Shown: positions 24,671-36,893 of the stretch, in pieces
Numbering within the stretch: position 1 is the stretch's first letter
How the letters are laid out: every line of letters begins with the position of its first letter
Assembly: GCA_033439295.1 (NCBI GenBank)
Contig: JAVTLE010000005.1
Span: 1,290,501-1,354,500, forward strand
DNA: 64,000 nucleotides
Direction: 5' to 3'
Source of the DNA: Deuterostichococcus epilithicus
Taxonomy: Eukaryota; Chlorophyta; Trebouxiophyceae; Prasiolales; Stichococcaceae
Program-made: the position numbers and the translations under genes
Notes under the pieces: generated by a model
The model's input: only the letters and a program-made list of their open reading frames with translations
The model's database searches: none
What the model was told of the DNA's origin: nothing

Positions 24671-27256
24671 ATGGTAACGCCGCTCGCGGCGGCAGCCGCG
24701 ACCGCTGTGCTTGGCGTCGTGGCCACCATGTTCCAAGGTGATGTCAACATTTCGCTGATTGTCTCAGGAGTGGCTTCAGTGCAAGAGCCACACACGTCCT
24801 TCAAGTCCACATAGTGTGGACTTGACATAGACTTACTCATGCGGCGTTCTGCAGGGCACCACCGCTTTGCTCCGGGCGCCTGCGAGCGACTGGAGCCCTT
24901 TCTGTCAGAACACATCGTGGGCCAGGAGCTGGCCATCAGGCAGTTCTCAGACGCCGTGTGCGACCTGCTGCGCCAGGAGGGCGTCGCAGCACCCGGCAAG
25001 CCGCTCATCATGTCAGGTTGGCATTGTTTGGACTGCCACATGGACTGCCACATGAAGCGTCCAGGCTGACTTGCGTTTTCACTGGCATGCTGCCGATGCT
25101 ATGAGGAGGCATTGAAGATGTACAATACTTTTACTCGAACCTTGTGGTTCTTTTCCAATGTCGATCTGGCTGTGCAGCACATGGGCCACCGGGCGTCGGC
25201 AAGTCGCTGACACACTGGCTGGCAGCAAGGGCTTTGTACAACACGGACCCCCTGGCGGACAGTCGATGTCCGGGCCATGCCTGTGCAGGCTACAAGGTGC
25301 GGCCGAGGCGAAAGGGTCTCTGAATAGCCAGTCGAGATGTGCTTTTCTGAATGGCATGTGATTCTTCATTCACGCTGGCAAGACAGGCAAACCCAAGGCA
25401 ATTTGATTCGGAAAGCTGTTCATTGATCAAGCAGACAAGTTTTTTGCGTCAGGTTCAGTCTGTCGAATGTGAGCAGCTGCTGGCCCATCGAGAAGTCCTT
25501 GTGCCCAGGAGGTGCTGTACGATTTGAATGCATGCAGCTGCTGGCTCGTTCAGACGTCCTTGTGTCCCAAAGGTGTTGTACGGCATGGACTACGTGAGCG
25601 CGGAGCGCTCGGACCAGCACGGCTACCTGCGGGCCGCGCTGCTTGACCACCTCAAATCGTGCGGCAGCGCGCTGCTGGTCATCGAGGAGTACGACAAGCT
25701 GGACTGCCCGACGCGCGCAATGTTCCGCCAGCTGTTCGAGAACCTGCACTCTGCCAATGTCACCGGCAGTAGGTGCGTAGAGCTGCTCGCAAGGGGCACG
25801 TTGAGAAGTCAGAATGCAGGAGCAGGTCCAAGGCTACCTTGGGTCCCTGCCGAACGCCGCCCTCAGTCAAGGCGACACCACACTGTGTGCTGACATCCGC
25901 GCGAGCCAGCCACACGTCTGAGCCGGTCAGACAAGCTGAAGATTTGTTCTCGGCTTGCAGACCTATCATCCTGCTAGAGTCCAACACCGGCTACACGCAA
26001 CTCCACCAGATGCTGGAGGAGGCTGGTGACCGCTCCAAGGTGGGTTGATGCCGTCGACCAATTTTAGACAAGGAGGAATGCAGCGTATGCACTTCCCATT
26101 TTTCCCAGGAAGGCTGGCTCCTAGGGAGGCTGCCTGTGCAAAACAGCCTATGTTTGGTTCTGCCCAAATGTGCTCCACGTTGTGTCAGCTTCAGCGGGTC
26201 ATGCCGCCTGCATCTCCCAGGTCCATGCGGAGGACGCACAGCGGGCACTGAAGGACCTCATCTTCCAAACCTGGGCGAGCGGCGAGTGCGAGTCGCGGGC
26301 CGACACGCTGAAGATGGTGCGCCTTGCCACCCGCGGTGTCAGCATTGTCTGGAGGGCTGTGTTGTGGTGCTGTGTCGCCCGCCAGAGGGAGGGGGCCATG
26401 GTGGTCTTGCAGGCTTGCAAAATCTCGGCCTCCAATGCACACCAGCACTGATGCACTTCAGTATGACAGCACAGGCCCACTATAGAGAATTATGAGCCCG
26501 TCGAACCCGGCCGCAGGTCGGCATGATCGACTTCTTCCTGCCGTACTTGCCGCTGGAGCAGCCGCACATACGGCGGCTGTTCGGGATGCAGCTGCGTGAG
26601 GAGGCTGACACGCTGCGGCGGCGGCACCGCTGCCGCCTGACCTGGGGCTCGGCCGAGGTCGACTTCCTGGTCAGCAAGGTGAAGTCTCGTCCTACTGTGG
26701 TAATTAATTACTCCCTTCATTTCATGCCTGCATTTGAGGCACTGGAACAGCGCTGCGAGCTGTATCGTCAAGCTCTGCTGCGTCCGACCTTACTGGTCAA
26801 CGTGTCGCCTGTCAGGTGGATTTCGAGGTTGGCTACGCCATTGAGGGGGCAAAGGAGGTGTCCACGGTCATGACGCGGCACGTAAGCCGGCTGCTGCGGC
26901 CCTGGCTTGCAAGCCAGCTACAGGGCGAAGGTCTTCAGGTACGCCTGGGCAAGTGTGATGCTGGTCTTTGAACGATCCATCCTTAAAACTCAGAACAGAC
27001 GGGCAAGTCCTCACGGCTGTCCTTGCAGGCGCGTCGGCGGCAAGCCACCGACCATTTCAAGCACTATTTACAACAAGCAGCAAACAGCGGCGGCCATGCA
27101 GTCAGCCGCATGCTGGGCAGAGGCAGCGGCAGCAGGGCAGAGGAAGTGGTCAGGCATGCAGAGGCAGAGGAAGATCATGGAGTCTCGTTGCATCTGCAGC
27201 TGTCGCCCGACGGCCGGACGTTGACATTGGAAGAAGCGTCTCGGCTTTCAGTCTAA
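24671..27256 (+). CDS. Torsin-like AAA+ ATPase with predicted ER signal anchor
   Basis: AAA+ ATPase of the Clp/torsin branch. Exons: 24671-24737, 24855-25016, 25178-25296, 25573-25772, 25961-26039, 26221-26316, 26517-26678, 26816-26938, 27029-27256. All phases close and give 411 residues. Exon 1 is a hydrophobic N-terminus (MVTPLAAAAATAVLGVVATM). Then FLSEHIVGQELAIRQFSDAV matches the start of torsin cores. Walker A is HGPPGVGKSLTHWL and Walker B is LLVIEEYDKLD. A sensor-1-like Asn is in ILLESNTG. DFFLPYLPLEQPHIRRLF matches the torsin 'DYFVPFLPLEYKHL' block. Sensor-2 is EGAKEVSTVMTRHVSRLL. Classical torsins have GxTGxGKN and a GCK cysteine motif; here these are GPPGVGKS and GAK, closer to ClpB. 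One sequon (NVTG) lies after the Walker B exon. About 75 residues extend past the core. Family assignment is firm at the AAA+ level and good at the torsin-like level. Confidence 0.82.
25030..25053. repeat. 12-bp tandem duplication in torsin-like intron
   Basis: GGACTGCCACAT occurs twice in direct succession just after the exon ending at 25016. Confidence 0.8.
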
Positions 27257-27477
27257 TGTTGTCTCTACATACGATGGTGCATTTTTCCAGTGATCGCGAC
27301 CCTCAATAGTTGAAGCTCAGCGTCCTTCGGCAGTTGTATCAGAGGGCCCTGTCAGGCTCAAGATCACTGTGCGGTTGCACTCCCGACAGCAGGCCAAGAC
27401 AGTACCCTACAGAATGTCCGCCTGTCCAGGCCACACACCGTCCTCGAGATAATGTCATGCCCACTCGCTGCAGGTCC

Positions 27478-30400
27478 CTACGAGAGCTCGGCGCACTGCT
27501 GCACCACCATAGCTTCCCGCCCCGGCCCAACGCCGATCCAGGTGCACTGCACTCCGACAAGCTCCTCGATGCGCCTGCGGGGTTTGATGAGGCTCGAAAT
27601 CACCGTTCGAGCCTGGCCACAACAGCAAGTCAGGACGCATTGCAAAGCAGCGAGAATGTACAGAGCGCAGCGCATTGGCCGAATGCCCTGCGATGCCAGG
27701 ACACAGTAGGTGTGCCGCAGAATATCACCGAAGCGGTAGGGCAGTTCATTGCACAGGGTTTGTGCGACAGGCACCTGATGTACTTCTGGGCATTGGCGGG
27801 CAGCTCGTCCCAGGAGCGGGCGCCGGAGATGTCCTGTTGCCAGCCGGGGTGCTCCTCCCACACCACCTCAACCCCGCTGAAGGTCTTCAGGTCCGACGGC
27901 ACCGACGGCAGATCCTGTGCGACATTCGTACAGCGACTGAAGACGGTGATCGCTTCTACTTGCTCCTAGAGAAGGCAACGCATGTTTCCAGCTCTCCCAG
28001 GCTTCCCTCCAGCCCTCGAATGCACCGTCCAAGCACAGCTTTTGAACAGCATTGCAGACGCCTGCTTGCGTTCGAAGCCTGCAGGGTGTCTCAAACATCG
28101 AACCATCAAACAGCAGACGGCGCCGGTCACCTGGCCGTTGTGCTTGTACCCTGTGCACAGCTTGATGGTCTCCAGCTTGGACAGCACGTCCAGCTTGGTC
28201 AGGTTTAGGTGCGTGAAGCCGTTGATTCTGTGGCAGGTGACTTCAACTGATCAGCTCTTTGCGAAACTGCGAAGCGATGGCAAGATGCAGTACCCTCGCC
28301 GCAGAAGCAGTGCTGCCATCTTTGGCGTCAGTGGCCATGCAGGTGCCTTGTGCGACCAGCGACAGACACAAGATCACTTCAGGGCAAGTAGCCGTGCGCA
28401 CACTCGAGCCTGGCCGCCCGTGCCTGCCGCCCTCGAGCACAACCACCTGATGACACACTGCAAGGCGGGATGTCAAGCCGGCTGATGCACGGCGAGCACA
28501 CCTGCGCCATGCCCGCGCTCGCTGCCTTGTGGCTCACCTCGTGACGTACTGCAGCGCCGGGATGTCGAGCCAGCCAATGCGGCGGGGGCGGCCGGTGGTG
28601 GTGCCGTACTCGGCGCCCTCCTCGCGCAGCTCCTCTGCCAGCTCGCCGTGAATCTCCGTCGGGTAGGGGCCCTCGCCCACGCGCGTGGTGTACGCCTTCA
28701 CCTGTTTGGGTTTTGGCGCAGATTGAGTGCGGGGCCTTGCACACATCGCGTTTGAACCGCTTGCAGATCCCTTGGACCCTTGCACCCCCTTTGTCTCCAA
28801 TGGGAGAACTGTTCGTTTGCCGGCACCTCTGTCAGACCACTGAGACCTCAAGTCTGCAGCCACTGCTTGGACAGAGCCACACAGTGTAGCCGTCCCACCC
28901 AGGGTGGTCCCAGCAAGGCCGCGCCGCAGAGCATTTCAGAACGAGAAGATTACAGCTGGCGCACCACGCCAATGACGGTCTGCAGCTTCTGTGGTGCGAT
29001 GCCCAGCCCCGCGATGACGCCGCCGATGGAGGGGTTGGAAGAGGTGACGTAGGGGTAGGTACCAAAGTCCAGGTCCAGCATCGTGGCGTTGGCGCCCTCG
29101 ATCAGGATGCGCTTCCCCTGCGCGTGCGCCTCATGCACATAGTGCACCGTGTCCGTGATCCTGTGGAGGGATGCAACATCGTTCCGTGTCAGGCGGTCGT
29201 TCAGTGGCTGCTTGCACAGCACCGCCTGTTGTCTACATTGACACCACGGCGGCATGGGCCCCGGCCAAATCTGCGCGTCGTTGGTGGCTGCGACCGGTCA
29301 CAGACACTGAGTTACAGGTTCGCGTGTCACCATCTAGCCATAGACCCCCATTCAGACAGCTCGTCATCCGCAGCCGCAGCGTGCCCAATCTCATTGCGGT
29401 ATGCCGGCAGGACGCAATGGCTTCGAGGAGACGTGAGGTGCTCGGCGCTCACATGGGCAGCACTCGCTCGGCGATGCCCTTGTAGGCCTCGATGTCCGCC
29501 TCCACATCGTACTCGAAGCCTTCGAAGCGCTTGGCGCCGTCCGCCGCCAGCACCCGCAGCTTGGCGGCAAAGGTCTCCGAATCCCGCAGGTCGCCAGCGC
29601 GCACGCCATTGCGAGTGGCCTGCACAAGCAGCAGACGACGCCTCTGGTCTCAACTGCCGACCGCACGTCGCTGCAGTGTCGGACCCTGCCCGAACAGCGT
29701 TCTTTGTCCAGACCCCTCCATGTACATGCCCCGATGGCTTGCTGGCGCAGGTGCACTGACTGCCGGCCTGCACATCACTGTGCATGGCCTGTGCCTGTGC
29801 ACACTGACGACTCGAACTGGCAGCACCTGCTTTCATGGCTGTGAACGAGGTCTGCACTGAGATGAGGGCATCTTGTCCCTCTGACAAAGCAGTCTGCGAG
29901 ACGTGTGGTTCCAGCTGCCAGCTGCCGGCTGCCGGCGACTGGTGCTCATCTGCAACCTGCAACAAGGAACGACGCCACCCCCCTGCCCACATGAGGCTGT
30001 CTTTCCTGAGTCCCCACCTTGGAGGCGTAGGCCGGCCCGATTCCGCGCTTGGTGGTGCCGATCATCTTGCCGGCCAGCTCCGCCTCCCGCAGCCCGTCGA
30101 TCTCCTTGTGCAGGTCGAACAGCAGGTGGGCGCGGTCCGACACCTTCAGCCGCCCGTCCACGTCGACGCCCTGGCCCCTCAGCGTCTCAATCTCCTCGAA
30201 CAGCCCCGGCAGGTGCACCACGACGCCTGCACAGCAGAGCGCATGATGGGCATCGGGCTGCGCTGTCGCGCGGTGGGACTCTGGACGTATGCGCAAATGG
30301 GATCCAGCAGGTGCAGATATGCTGGTTTCTGCTGATCCAGCAGGCCCACTCTTCGTCTCGGATGCATAAGGCGAACAGAGCATGATCAGCGTGCTGCCAG

Positions 30401-31014
30401 AAGACGCACAGCTGACACATCTTGTCGACGAAGCATTGGAGCAGCAGCGCACCGTTGCCGATGATGCACTCCGCAGACTTGTTCAGGATGCCAGACGGCA
30501 CCAGGTGCAGCTTGTACTTATTGCCCTCCAGGTCGTAGATAGTGTGCCCAGCGTTGGCGCCTCCCTGACAAATGAAGAACGCAAGCAGCCTGAGCGCCGC
30601 TGCGGCCAGGACACTGACGCATGGTCATCTGGATGTTGCGCAGCCGCGGCGGCAATGGAGCCAACCGGGCTGTACCGGCGCATAAGTGCAGCCACAGCTT
30701 ACCTGAGCGCGGGCAACGACGTCGTACTGCTGTGCCAGAATATCGACGAGCTTGCCCTTGCCCTCGTCGCCCCACTGCGAGCCGAGCACTACCGCCACCT
30801 GCGACTCGAGCCGGTCTGCCGCCGCTGCCGCTCTCGTCACAACGCTGCCCCAGCGAGCGGCCTGCCTCCTGGCCGCCGAGCGTCTGTGCGCGGGTCGCAC
30901 GGCTGCCCTGGCGCTGCATTGACTGGAGCGACCCAGCTGCATGGGCGCCGGCTGGAGGCTGGCTGGCCGGCCCATCATGCGCGTCTGGCCCGCCATCATA
31001 TTCAATGTGCTCAT
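27478..31014 (-). CDS. ADSS: Adenylosuccinate synthetase, plastid
   Basis: Purine enzyme joining IMP and aspartate with GTP, the first step from IMP to AMP; in plants it acts in plastids. The start at 31014 opens a long Arg/Ala/Gln-rich transit peptide (about 60 residues) ending near [15 protein letters not shown]. The enzyme begins with [19 protein letters not shown], which carries the GDEGKGK phosphate loop. Then come [20 protein letters not shown] (near 30560-30500), [30 protein letters not shown] (near 30065-30020), the [15 protein letters not shown] exon near 29600, [20 protein letters not shown] (near 29110), [11 protein letters not shown] and [15 protein letters not shown] (near 28690). 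After these are [32 protein letters not shown] near 28210, the [16 protein letters not shown] exon near 27890 and [14 protein letters not shown] at the C-terminus. All hallmark motifs are intact. It converges with the torsin-like gene across about 220 bp. Confidence 0.95.
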
Positions 31015-31625
31015 ATCAGATCGTGAGCATGTAGCAGCGGCTTCAGCTGGCAGAAGCCAGCACGTCTCGCCAAACAGTCGGAAGTGATCGGTGATGGAAG
31101 CCGCCGGATTTGCGTGTCGCAGAAATGATTCTCAGCGCCAGACCACTGCACCAATACTGCCCGTCGCGAGTAGATAGTTTGAATCCCTGCTGCCGCGATT
31201 TGGTGCGTTGTGCTCGTGCAGAGGCCGATTTGTCATGCAAGGGACAGACAAGACAAGATGCCCTTCGCCCAGATAGCTTTGCACGGACAGAGACGAGTCA
31301 GATGCAACACAGAATAGCAGACGAATCCGACTTGCTGTGGTTGTCGTGACACAGTCTGCAATACTGCGCTTCGAGGTTGGCCCAGATCACTTTGGCCTCG
31401 ATTTGAAACCGAGCCTTGCAGCACAATCATCGATCGGAGGCCATGCCTGATCAGCAAACCCAGACCGACTAGACATCTTTGTGCCGATCCCAGCTGGCGA
31501 TCACCCTGGCTGGGTGCAACTAAGGCCAGGGGGCGCGTCCAGCAGCCGGCAGCCCCGCGGCACCTGCGCAGAGCATGCAGGGGCAGGTGGCGACTGCCAA
31601 CCACCGCTGCTGCTGCCGCCCTGCC
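31015..31625. promoter_or_regulatory. Divergent spacer between ADSS and nucleotidase
   Basis: About 0.6 kb between opposing start codons. Short frames on both strands show no domain. A B-box-like stretch near 31177 does not belong to a tRNA fold. It presumably holds both promoters. Confidence 0.45.
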
Positions 31626-32568
31626 ATGCTGTCCAGTCTAGCACGACACAGGGGGGTCCAGCGCCTTCTGCGCGGCGCACTCGCTCCAGTTGCGGTGGAC
31701 AGGTATGTGACCACGGCGCGCAAGACGCTGGTCCCAGGCGATGCACGCTGGTCGCCAGACCAGGGCTGAGAGCTGCTCGCATAGCCTCGAGCAAGGTCAC
31801 ATACACAGGGGGCTTGATGGCCGAGATGCTGCTGTGCATCAGGTCACCCATTCAGTGGAGCATGGTGGCCGACGCCATGCCCTCTACGCAGCAGGCAGCT
31901 GCGCGGGCGACATGGCCATCGCTGCCGGAGCACGAGGTGAGCATCGCTAGCTTCCAAGGCCCAAGCAGCCGCAATACGCCGTGCAGCGGCCGGATACATA
32001 CGTGGACGACGCCGCATTGCAGCACACTCAACCATGTGTTCTTGTTGGCATGGCAGAGGGACGCAGTGTTCCCGCCGCCGCCGCCGCCGCCGTCAGACGA
32101 GCACCCCTCTTGGACGGACGAGAGCTGGGCCAGCCCGCTGGACGTGACGCGGCGCATCTTCTGCAACCGCTCGCTGAACATGCGGACCATCAGCGCCGTC
32201 GGCTTTGACATGGTCAGTGTTCGCAACCGATGCGGTCAGAAGCAAACATGTGAAAGTTCTCAGGGTCGACTCCTGCATGCATGGTGAAAGACGCTCTCGT
32301 GTTCTACTTTGCGCTGCCTGAAGCACCAGGCACACTTCAGGCAACTGCCGGGTTCATGTTCATATGATTGTCATGCAGGATTACACTATGGCACAGTACA
32401 GACCAGAAACTTTTGAGGTGCTGGCGCACACGGAGACGGTCAAAAAGCTGGTCACGCAGCTCAACTACCCCGAGGTGGGTACCTGACAGTCGCACATGCT
32501 GTCATTGTGATTTGCCCGGCCACACATGCCTTCGCCGGACCTGCCATGATCGGCTCCGAGACCTGCAT

Positions 32569-32609
<41 letters not shown>

Positions 32610-35600
32610 CTGTCGCAGCGTCGTGGTGAGGTGCTATCATGTATTGCAGCTGCTGTACGACTGGAAGTTCGACTGGCGTTACATGGTGCGGGGGCTGACG
32701 ATTGACAAGCACCGGGGCAACGTGAGCCTCCGTCGCATGCTCAGTCTACTGGCACATGCTCAAGGTTTTCTCGTTGTGTGCCAGTGCCGTCAGCGCTTGA
32801 CAGTAGGCCCTGCATCAGGAATGCTGTGAACGTGGTCCGGAACCTGACACCTCAATGTCGCGATGTTCAGGTGCTGAAGATCGACAAGCACAAGTACGTG
32901 AAGATTGCGTACCATGGCTTCAAGCCGCTCAGCCGCCAGGAGCGCCTGGACACCTACTCCAATTCCCAGGTGTTGGGTCGTCGTTTTAGGGTCTAGGGTT
33001 TGCCATCTGGGCCTGCCATCTGCTGCTGTGTGGTGTTCAACCTGCACGGTCTCCAATAGTGCTCAGGCCGACCTGGCCAGGAAGCACCCCAAACCGCACA
33101 CCGCGTCCTGCCACCGCTCACCCTTGCTGCCGGAGATCTGACGAGCCGTGCTCCAGATATCGGGCTGCTGTTTTTGCAGGTGCGGTTCAGCTTCGACGAG
33201 CCGGAGTTTGCGATGATCGACACGCTGTTCAGCCTGGCGGAGGCGCACCTGTTCATGCAGCTGGTGGAGCTTCACGACTCGCAGCCGGAGCTGCTGCCAC
33301 CCGGCAAGGACTTCTCCACCATGTACCGGTGAGCAGGCTCGCGGGAATGTGCGCATGGCTGCTTGCACCTGAGCGTCCACAAGCTCCCAGCCTGCTCGTG
33401 AAGTGGAGCTCCGTATGGTCGGCAAACACTCGGTTTTCGGAGCGCGGGGCCGGGCTATGGGAGCTGTCGCAGCAGGAAGGTGGGTCAGCGTCTATGTTGG
33501 AGGCGGCCAGGATGGCTTTGGCATGACGGCAGCGCCAGCGGCCGGAACAATGTGCCAGCAGCGACCGGCGCCATCTCAGCAGCAGCAGCGGCGGCAGATG
33601 TTCAGCGCACGAGCAGCCACTCAGCGCGTCACGCGTGCCGAGGGTCCTGTGTGCATGCGCAGGGACGTGCGGGCAGCTGTGGACCTGTGCCACAGGGACG
33701 GCAGCCTGAAGCAGTCGGTAGCAGCGGATCCCGGGAAGTACATACACCCGGACCTGCGCCTGGCGCCGACGCTGGACATGCTGCGGGCAGCTGGCAAGAA
33801 GCTGTTCCTGGCCACCAACAGCCAGTGGGACTACACCCACGTCGTCATGAACTTCCTGCTGACGGGTGCGGGCGTCCGCACTGGAATATATCGGGGCAGC
33901 GGAGCGTCTTCGTTGCATGACACTTCAAATTGACAATATGGGCATGCCCGAGCATCTGATGCCAAGAAGGTAGCGTCAGGTGTTGACGGCTCCGCGCTGC
34001 TGCAGGCCGGACCAACAAGGAACGGAACGAAGACTGGCTGGAGTACTTTGACGTGGTGCGCCTCAAGCCTTGTCGATCAAGACCAGTGCCATGACGCGAT
34101 GCTGGCCCAGGCGGCGGCGTGGCCACCGTCGCATGCATCCAGTCGATCGAGACCATGGACAGAACACCATCAGCAGCGTGGACAACGGTATATAAACTTC
34201 ACTATTGAGTATATTTTTCGAGTTTTTTAAAATATACGGCCGGCACGTGCGTCGTGCAGGTGGTCACCGGGTGCGGCAAGCCGGGCTTCTTCTCGGTGCA
34301 GAAGCCCATCTTCGAGGTGCAGACGGACACCGGCCTGCTGCGCAACACCGACGGCGGTACCCCCATGACACCCATCGGTGCGCGGGGAAGCCAGCGGCTG
34401 GAACACGCTGGCTGGTCGACTGAAACATGCGCTGATCAGTCGTCCTGCGGTTCAGAGTGCACACAACTCCTCCAGATGGGTAGAGCTTGATAGACCTTGG
34501 TTCGGGACACTGCTCCCGGCAGTGCGCTCGACGCATGATGCCGGGGGGTTACAAGATGGGAACGGCCCAAGGGCGTGTTTTCGAGTGTGGCAGAGAGCTC
34601 AAGACCCTTTCCGCAGGCGAGCATGAGGCGCCGACCAGCACAGTGGCACCGGTGGACGGGGCAGACGGACGGGCGCGGGTGTTTCAGGGCGGCACATACA
34701 TGGACCTCCACCGCATGATCGGGGTGACAGCCGGGTCCCAGGTCCTCTACGTCGGTGAGTCTGTGCGCCTGTGGTCAGGGGCGAGGTGCATGCTGCATGC
34801 CTGAGATCGTGTGACATTTGAACTGCTGTCGGTGGCGCGGCGCTGGTGCTCACGGTGCACCATGATTGCTCGCAGGCGACCACGTGTATGGAGGTGCGAG
34901 CCACTTGTCTTCCTTGCTCGGCCGCTGCTCAACTGCTGTGGATGACCCGTGATGCACCAGGTTGGGGATCCGCCTGAGTTGTGGCCACACAGCGTTTGAC
35001 CCCGCTGCGCGTTCGTAGATGTCCTGATGTCCAAAAAGTCGCTGGGGTGGCGCACGATGCTGGTGGTCCCTGAGCTGGAGACGGAGCTGCGCACGCTGCG
35101 CCACTGCGGCAGCACCATGCAGGTGCGCACGTGCGACGGCAGGCCAGATCCGCAGGACCCCTGGCAAACACTGCATCACCCCGGGAAGCCCGCAGTGAGT
35201 GGAGTGGCGCCAGCCCCTTTCCTACTGGCGCGGGGCATGGAGGGACGGAAACGCGCGGCTGCAGCGCAGCCGCCATGACCGGACGGCGCGACTTGGAGGC
35301 GGCTTGGGTTTCAACATATACGGAAACAAAAGGCAAACAAAGGCCGCCCTATCGTGACTTTCGGACGCACCGCCGGCTGACTGCTTGCTGCGCCGACGTG
35401 CGCAGGAGCTGCGGACGCTGAGGGAGCAGCGGGAGGCGCTGGACGACCAGATCGAGCGGCTGCTGTGGACGCAGCAGCAGCAGCAGCATGGCGGCAGCGG
35501 CGACGGCGACGGCGCCGACGGCGACGCAGAGGATGCGCGGCAGCTGCAGGAGGTGAATCGGCAGGGTTCAGGGTCCAAGGTTTCGAGGGGGCAGCACTGC

Positions 35601-36597
35601 AGCAGCTCAAAGCAGGCGGTGACCTGCCACCAGCCTGCCGACGACCTGACAGCGGCCGGCCTGCAGCCGTGAAGCGTGCCTGCCGCTCTGCCCTGCTGGC
35701 TTGCAGCCAGCGGGCGCCGCACGGGGTTCCGCATGCCATGCCCAAGCGCATGCCGGAGGGCCTTGCCGCTGAGCTGGGCCTTGCTGCCTCACCCCGCCCG
35801 CTGCTGTGCGACCGTGCAGCTGCTGGAGAACCTGACGGTGCAGCGGGACCAGGTGCGGGAGAGCCACCGGGCGATGCTGCAGCGACACCACCAGCGTTTC
35901 CACCACACGTACGCGCTTCCAGTGCGTGGTCGCATCGGCTCATGCATGAATCGTCCCCGCACGCCGCTGAGGTCCTGGTCCTGCGCGTGCTGCCGGCACA
36001 ATGGCCCTTGACATTTGCGCATGAATCTGTGTGCCGTGCCAAGCTGCCACTATTGACATGTCATTGCTGCAGGTGGGGCCAGCTGACAAAGACGGGGTAT
36101 GCCAACAGCCGCTTTGCTGCTCAGGTGTGCACCGCTGATCCGGTTCACTGTTTCAGGGATACAAGCGCAGTCGTGCGTTTCGTTGCACGATCTGTCGACC
36201 GACATGGATTTTGGTATGCAGCTGGAGCGCTTCGCCTGCGTCTACACCAGCCATGTGTCGAACTTGGTGAGTTGCAAACTCAGCCATGCCTGCGATGCCG
36301 CTTTTGCCGTCGTACTCTTGTGCCAGATGGCGCTTTGACAACCATTGACACCTTTCCTCGTCCTCGTGCAGGCCTTCTACAGTCCAAACAAGGTGACCAT
36401 CGTCCCCACCAAGAGGCCTGCGTTTCATCCATGCTCGGCGATGGCGCACCTACCATACCCCCCTTGCAGGGGCACCAGTGTCTGGTTAGCTGTCCTGTTA
36501 CAGCGTGTCTCACTGTTTGTGTGCCTTCTGCATGCAGACTTACAGGGCACGATACAATCGCATGTCGCATGAGCAGGAGCCCTGCTTCTCGGGGTGA
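31626..36597 (+). CDS. HAD-superfamily 5'-nucleotidase, NT5C2/NT5DC type
   Basis: Purine 5'-nucleotidase-like HAD protein; land plants have homologues, and the substrate (IMP/GMP in NT5C2) is inferred. The start is MLSSLARHRGVQRLLRGAL (31626), which looks like a mitochondrial or plastid presequence. The core exon near 32052 has seven prolines, then RIFCNRSLNMRTISAVGFDM. The catalytic motif FDMDYTMAQY is rebuilt across the intron ending near 32376, with both Asp residues present. Further landmarks are LLYDWKFDWRYMVRGLTIDK, NVLKIDKHKYVKIAYHG, LRAAGKKLFLATNSQWDYTH (motif II), ERNEDWLEYFDVVVTGCGKP, PGFFSVQKPIFEV and QVLYVGDHVYGDVLMSKK (motif III). A coiled-coil insert with five glutamines (near 35405-35550) splits the C-terminal part. 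The final exons are LERFACVYTSHVSNL, AFYSPNK and YRARYNRMSHE, ending at 36597. The exons between 31700 and 32050 are unresolved. Confidence 0.88.
32072..32092 (+). repeat. (CCG)7 run encoding polyproline in the nucleotidase
   Basis: Seven CCG codons sit in the exon just before the HAD core and give seven prolines in a row. Confidence 0.9.
32574..32606 (+). repeat. (CTG)11 microsatellite in a nucleotidase intron
   Basis: Eleven uninterrupted CTG units lie about 40 bp upstream of the acceptor before the LLYDWKFDWRY exon, so the run may act as part of its pyrimidine-containing tract. Confidence 0.92.
32984..33001 (+). repeat. Telomere-like motif inside a nucleotidase intron
   Basis: TTTTAGGG followed by TCTAGGG and TTT resembles two algal/plant telomere units. 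It is short and lies mid-gene, so chance is the simplest reading. Confidence 0.25.
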
Positions 36598-36893
36598 GAG
36601 AACACTGCAGCCGCTGCGGTTGAGTGCCCCTGACAGGGTGTCAAAACTCGGTCACAAGCAGCCGCTGGGAATGTGTTGGAGTATGGGCGTCCCTCGTTTA
36701 CCCACGTTTGGTCGATGTGGTTTGAGGGAGTATGGATATTGCGATGCTCAATTCAGTGAATGTCTCGAAAATCGACCATCATCTCACACTCTGCTGGAGA
36801 CTTCCTATGTAGTTGGCTCTCGCAGCCCCCAGTCTGCCAGAATTCCACCACAATGCACCGGCCACCAGGTCAGACGCCTGTTACTCCGCCTGA
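36598..36893. other. Convergent 3' gap between nucleotidase and TAB2
   Basis: A 296-bp stretch between opposing stop codons. No gene or repeat is visible. A long plus-strand open frame crosses it but also crosses known introns. Confidence 0.5.

Noticed and set aside
31165-31200. tRNA B-box-like stretch (TTTGAATCCC)
   Set aside because: It deviates from the B-box consensus, and no A box or acceptor stem pairs around it.
32984-33001. Interstitial telomere repeat
   Set aside because: Only about two imperfect units, inside an intron; chance is likely.
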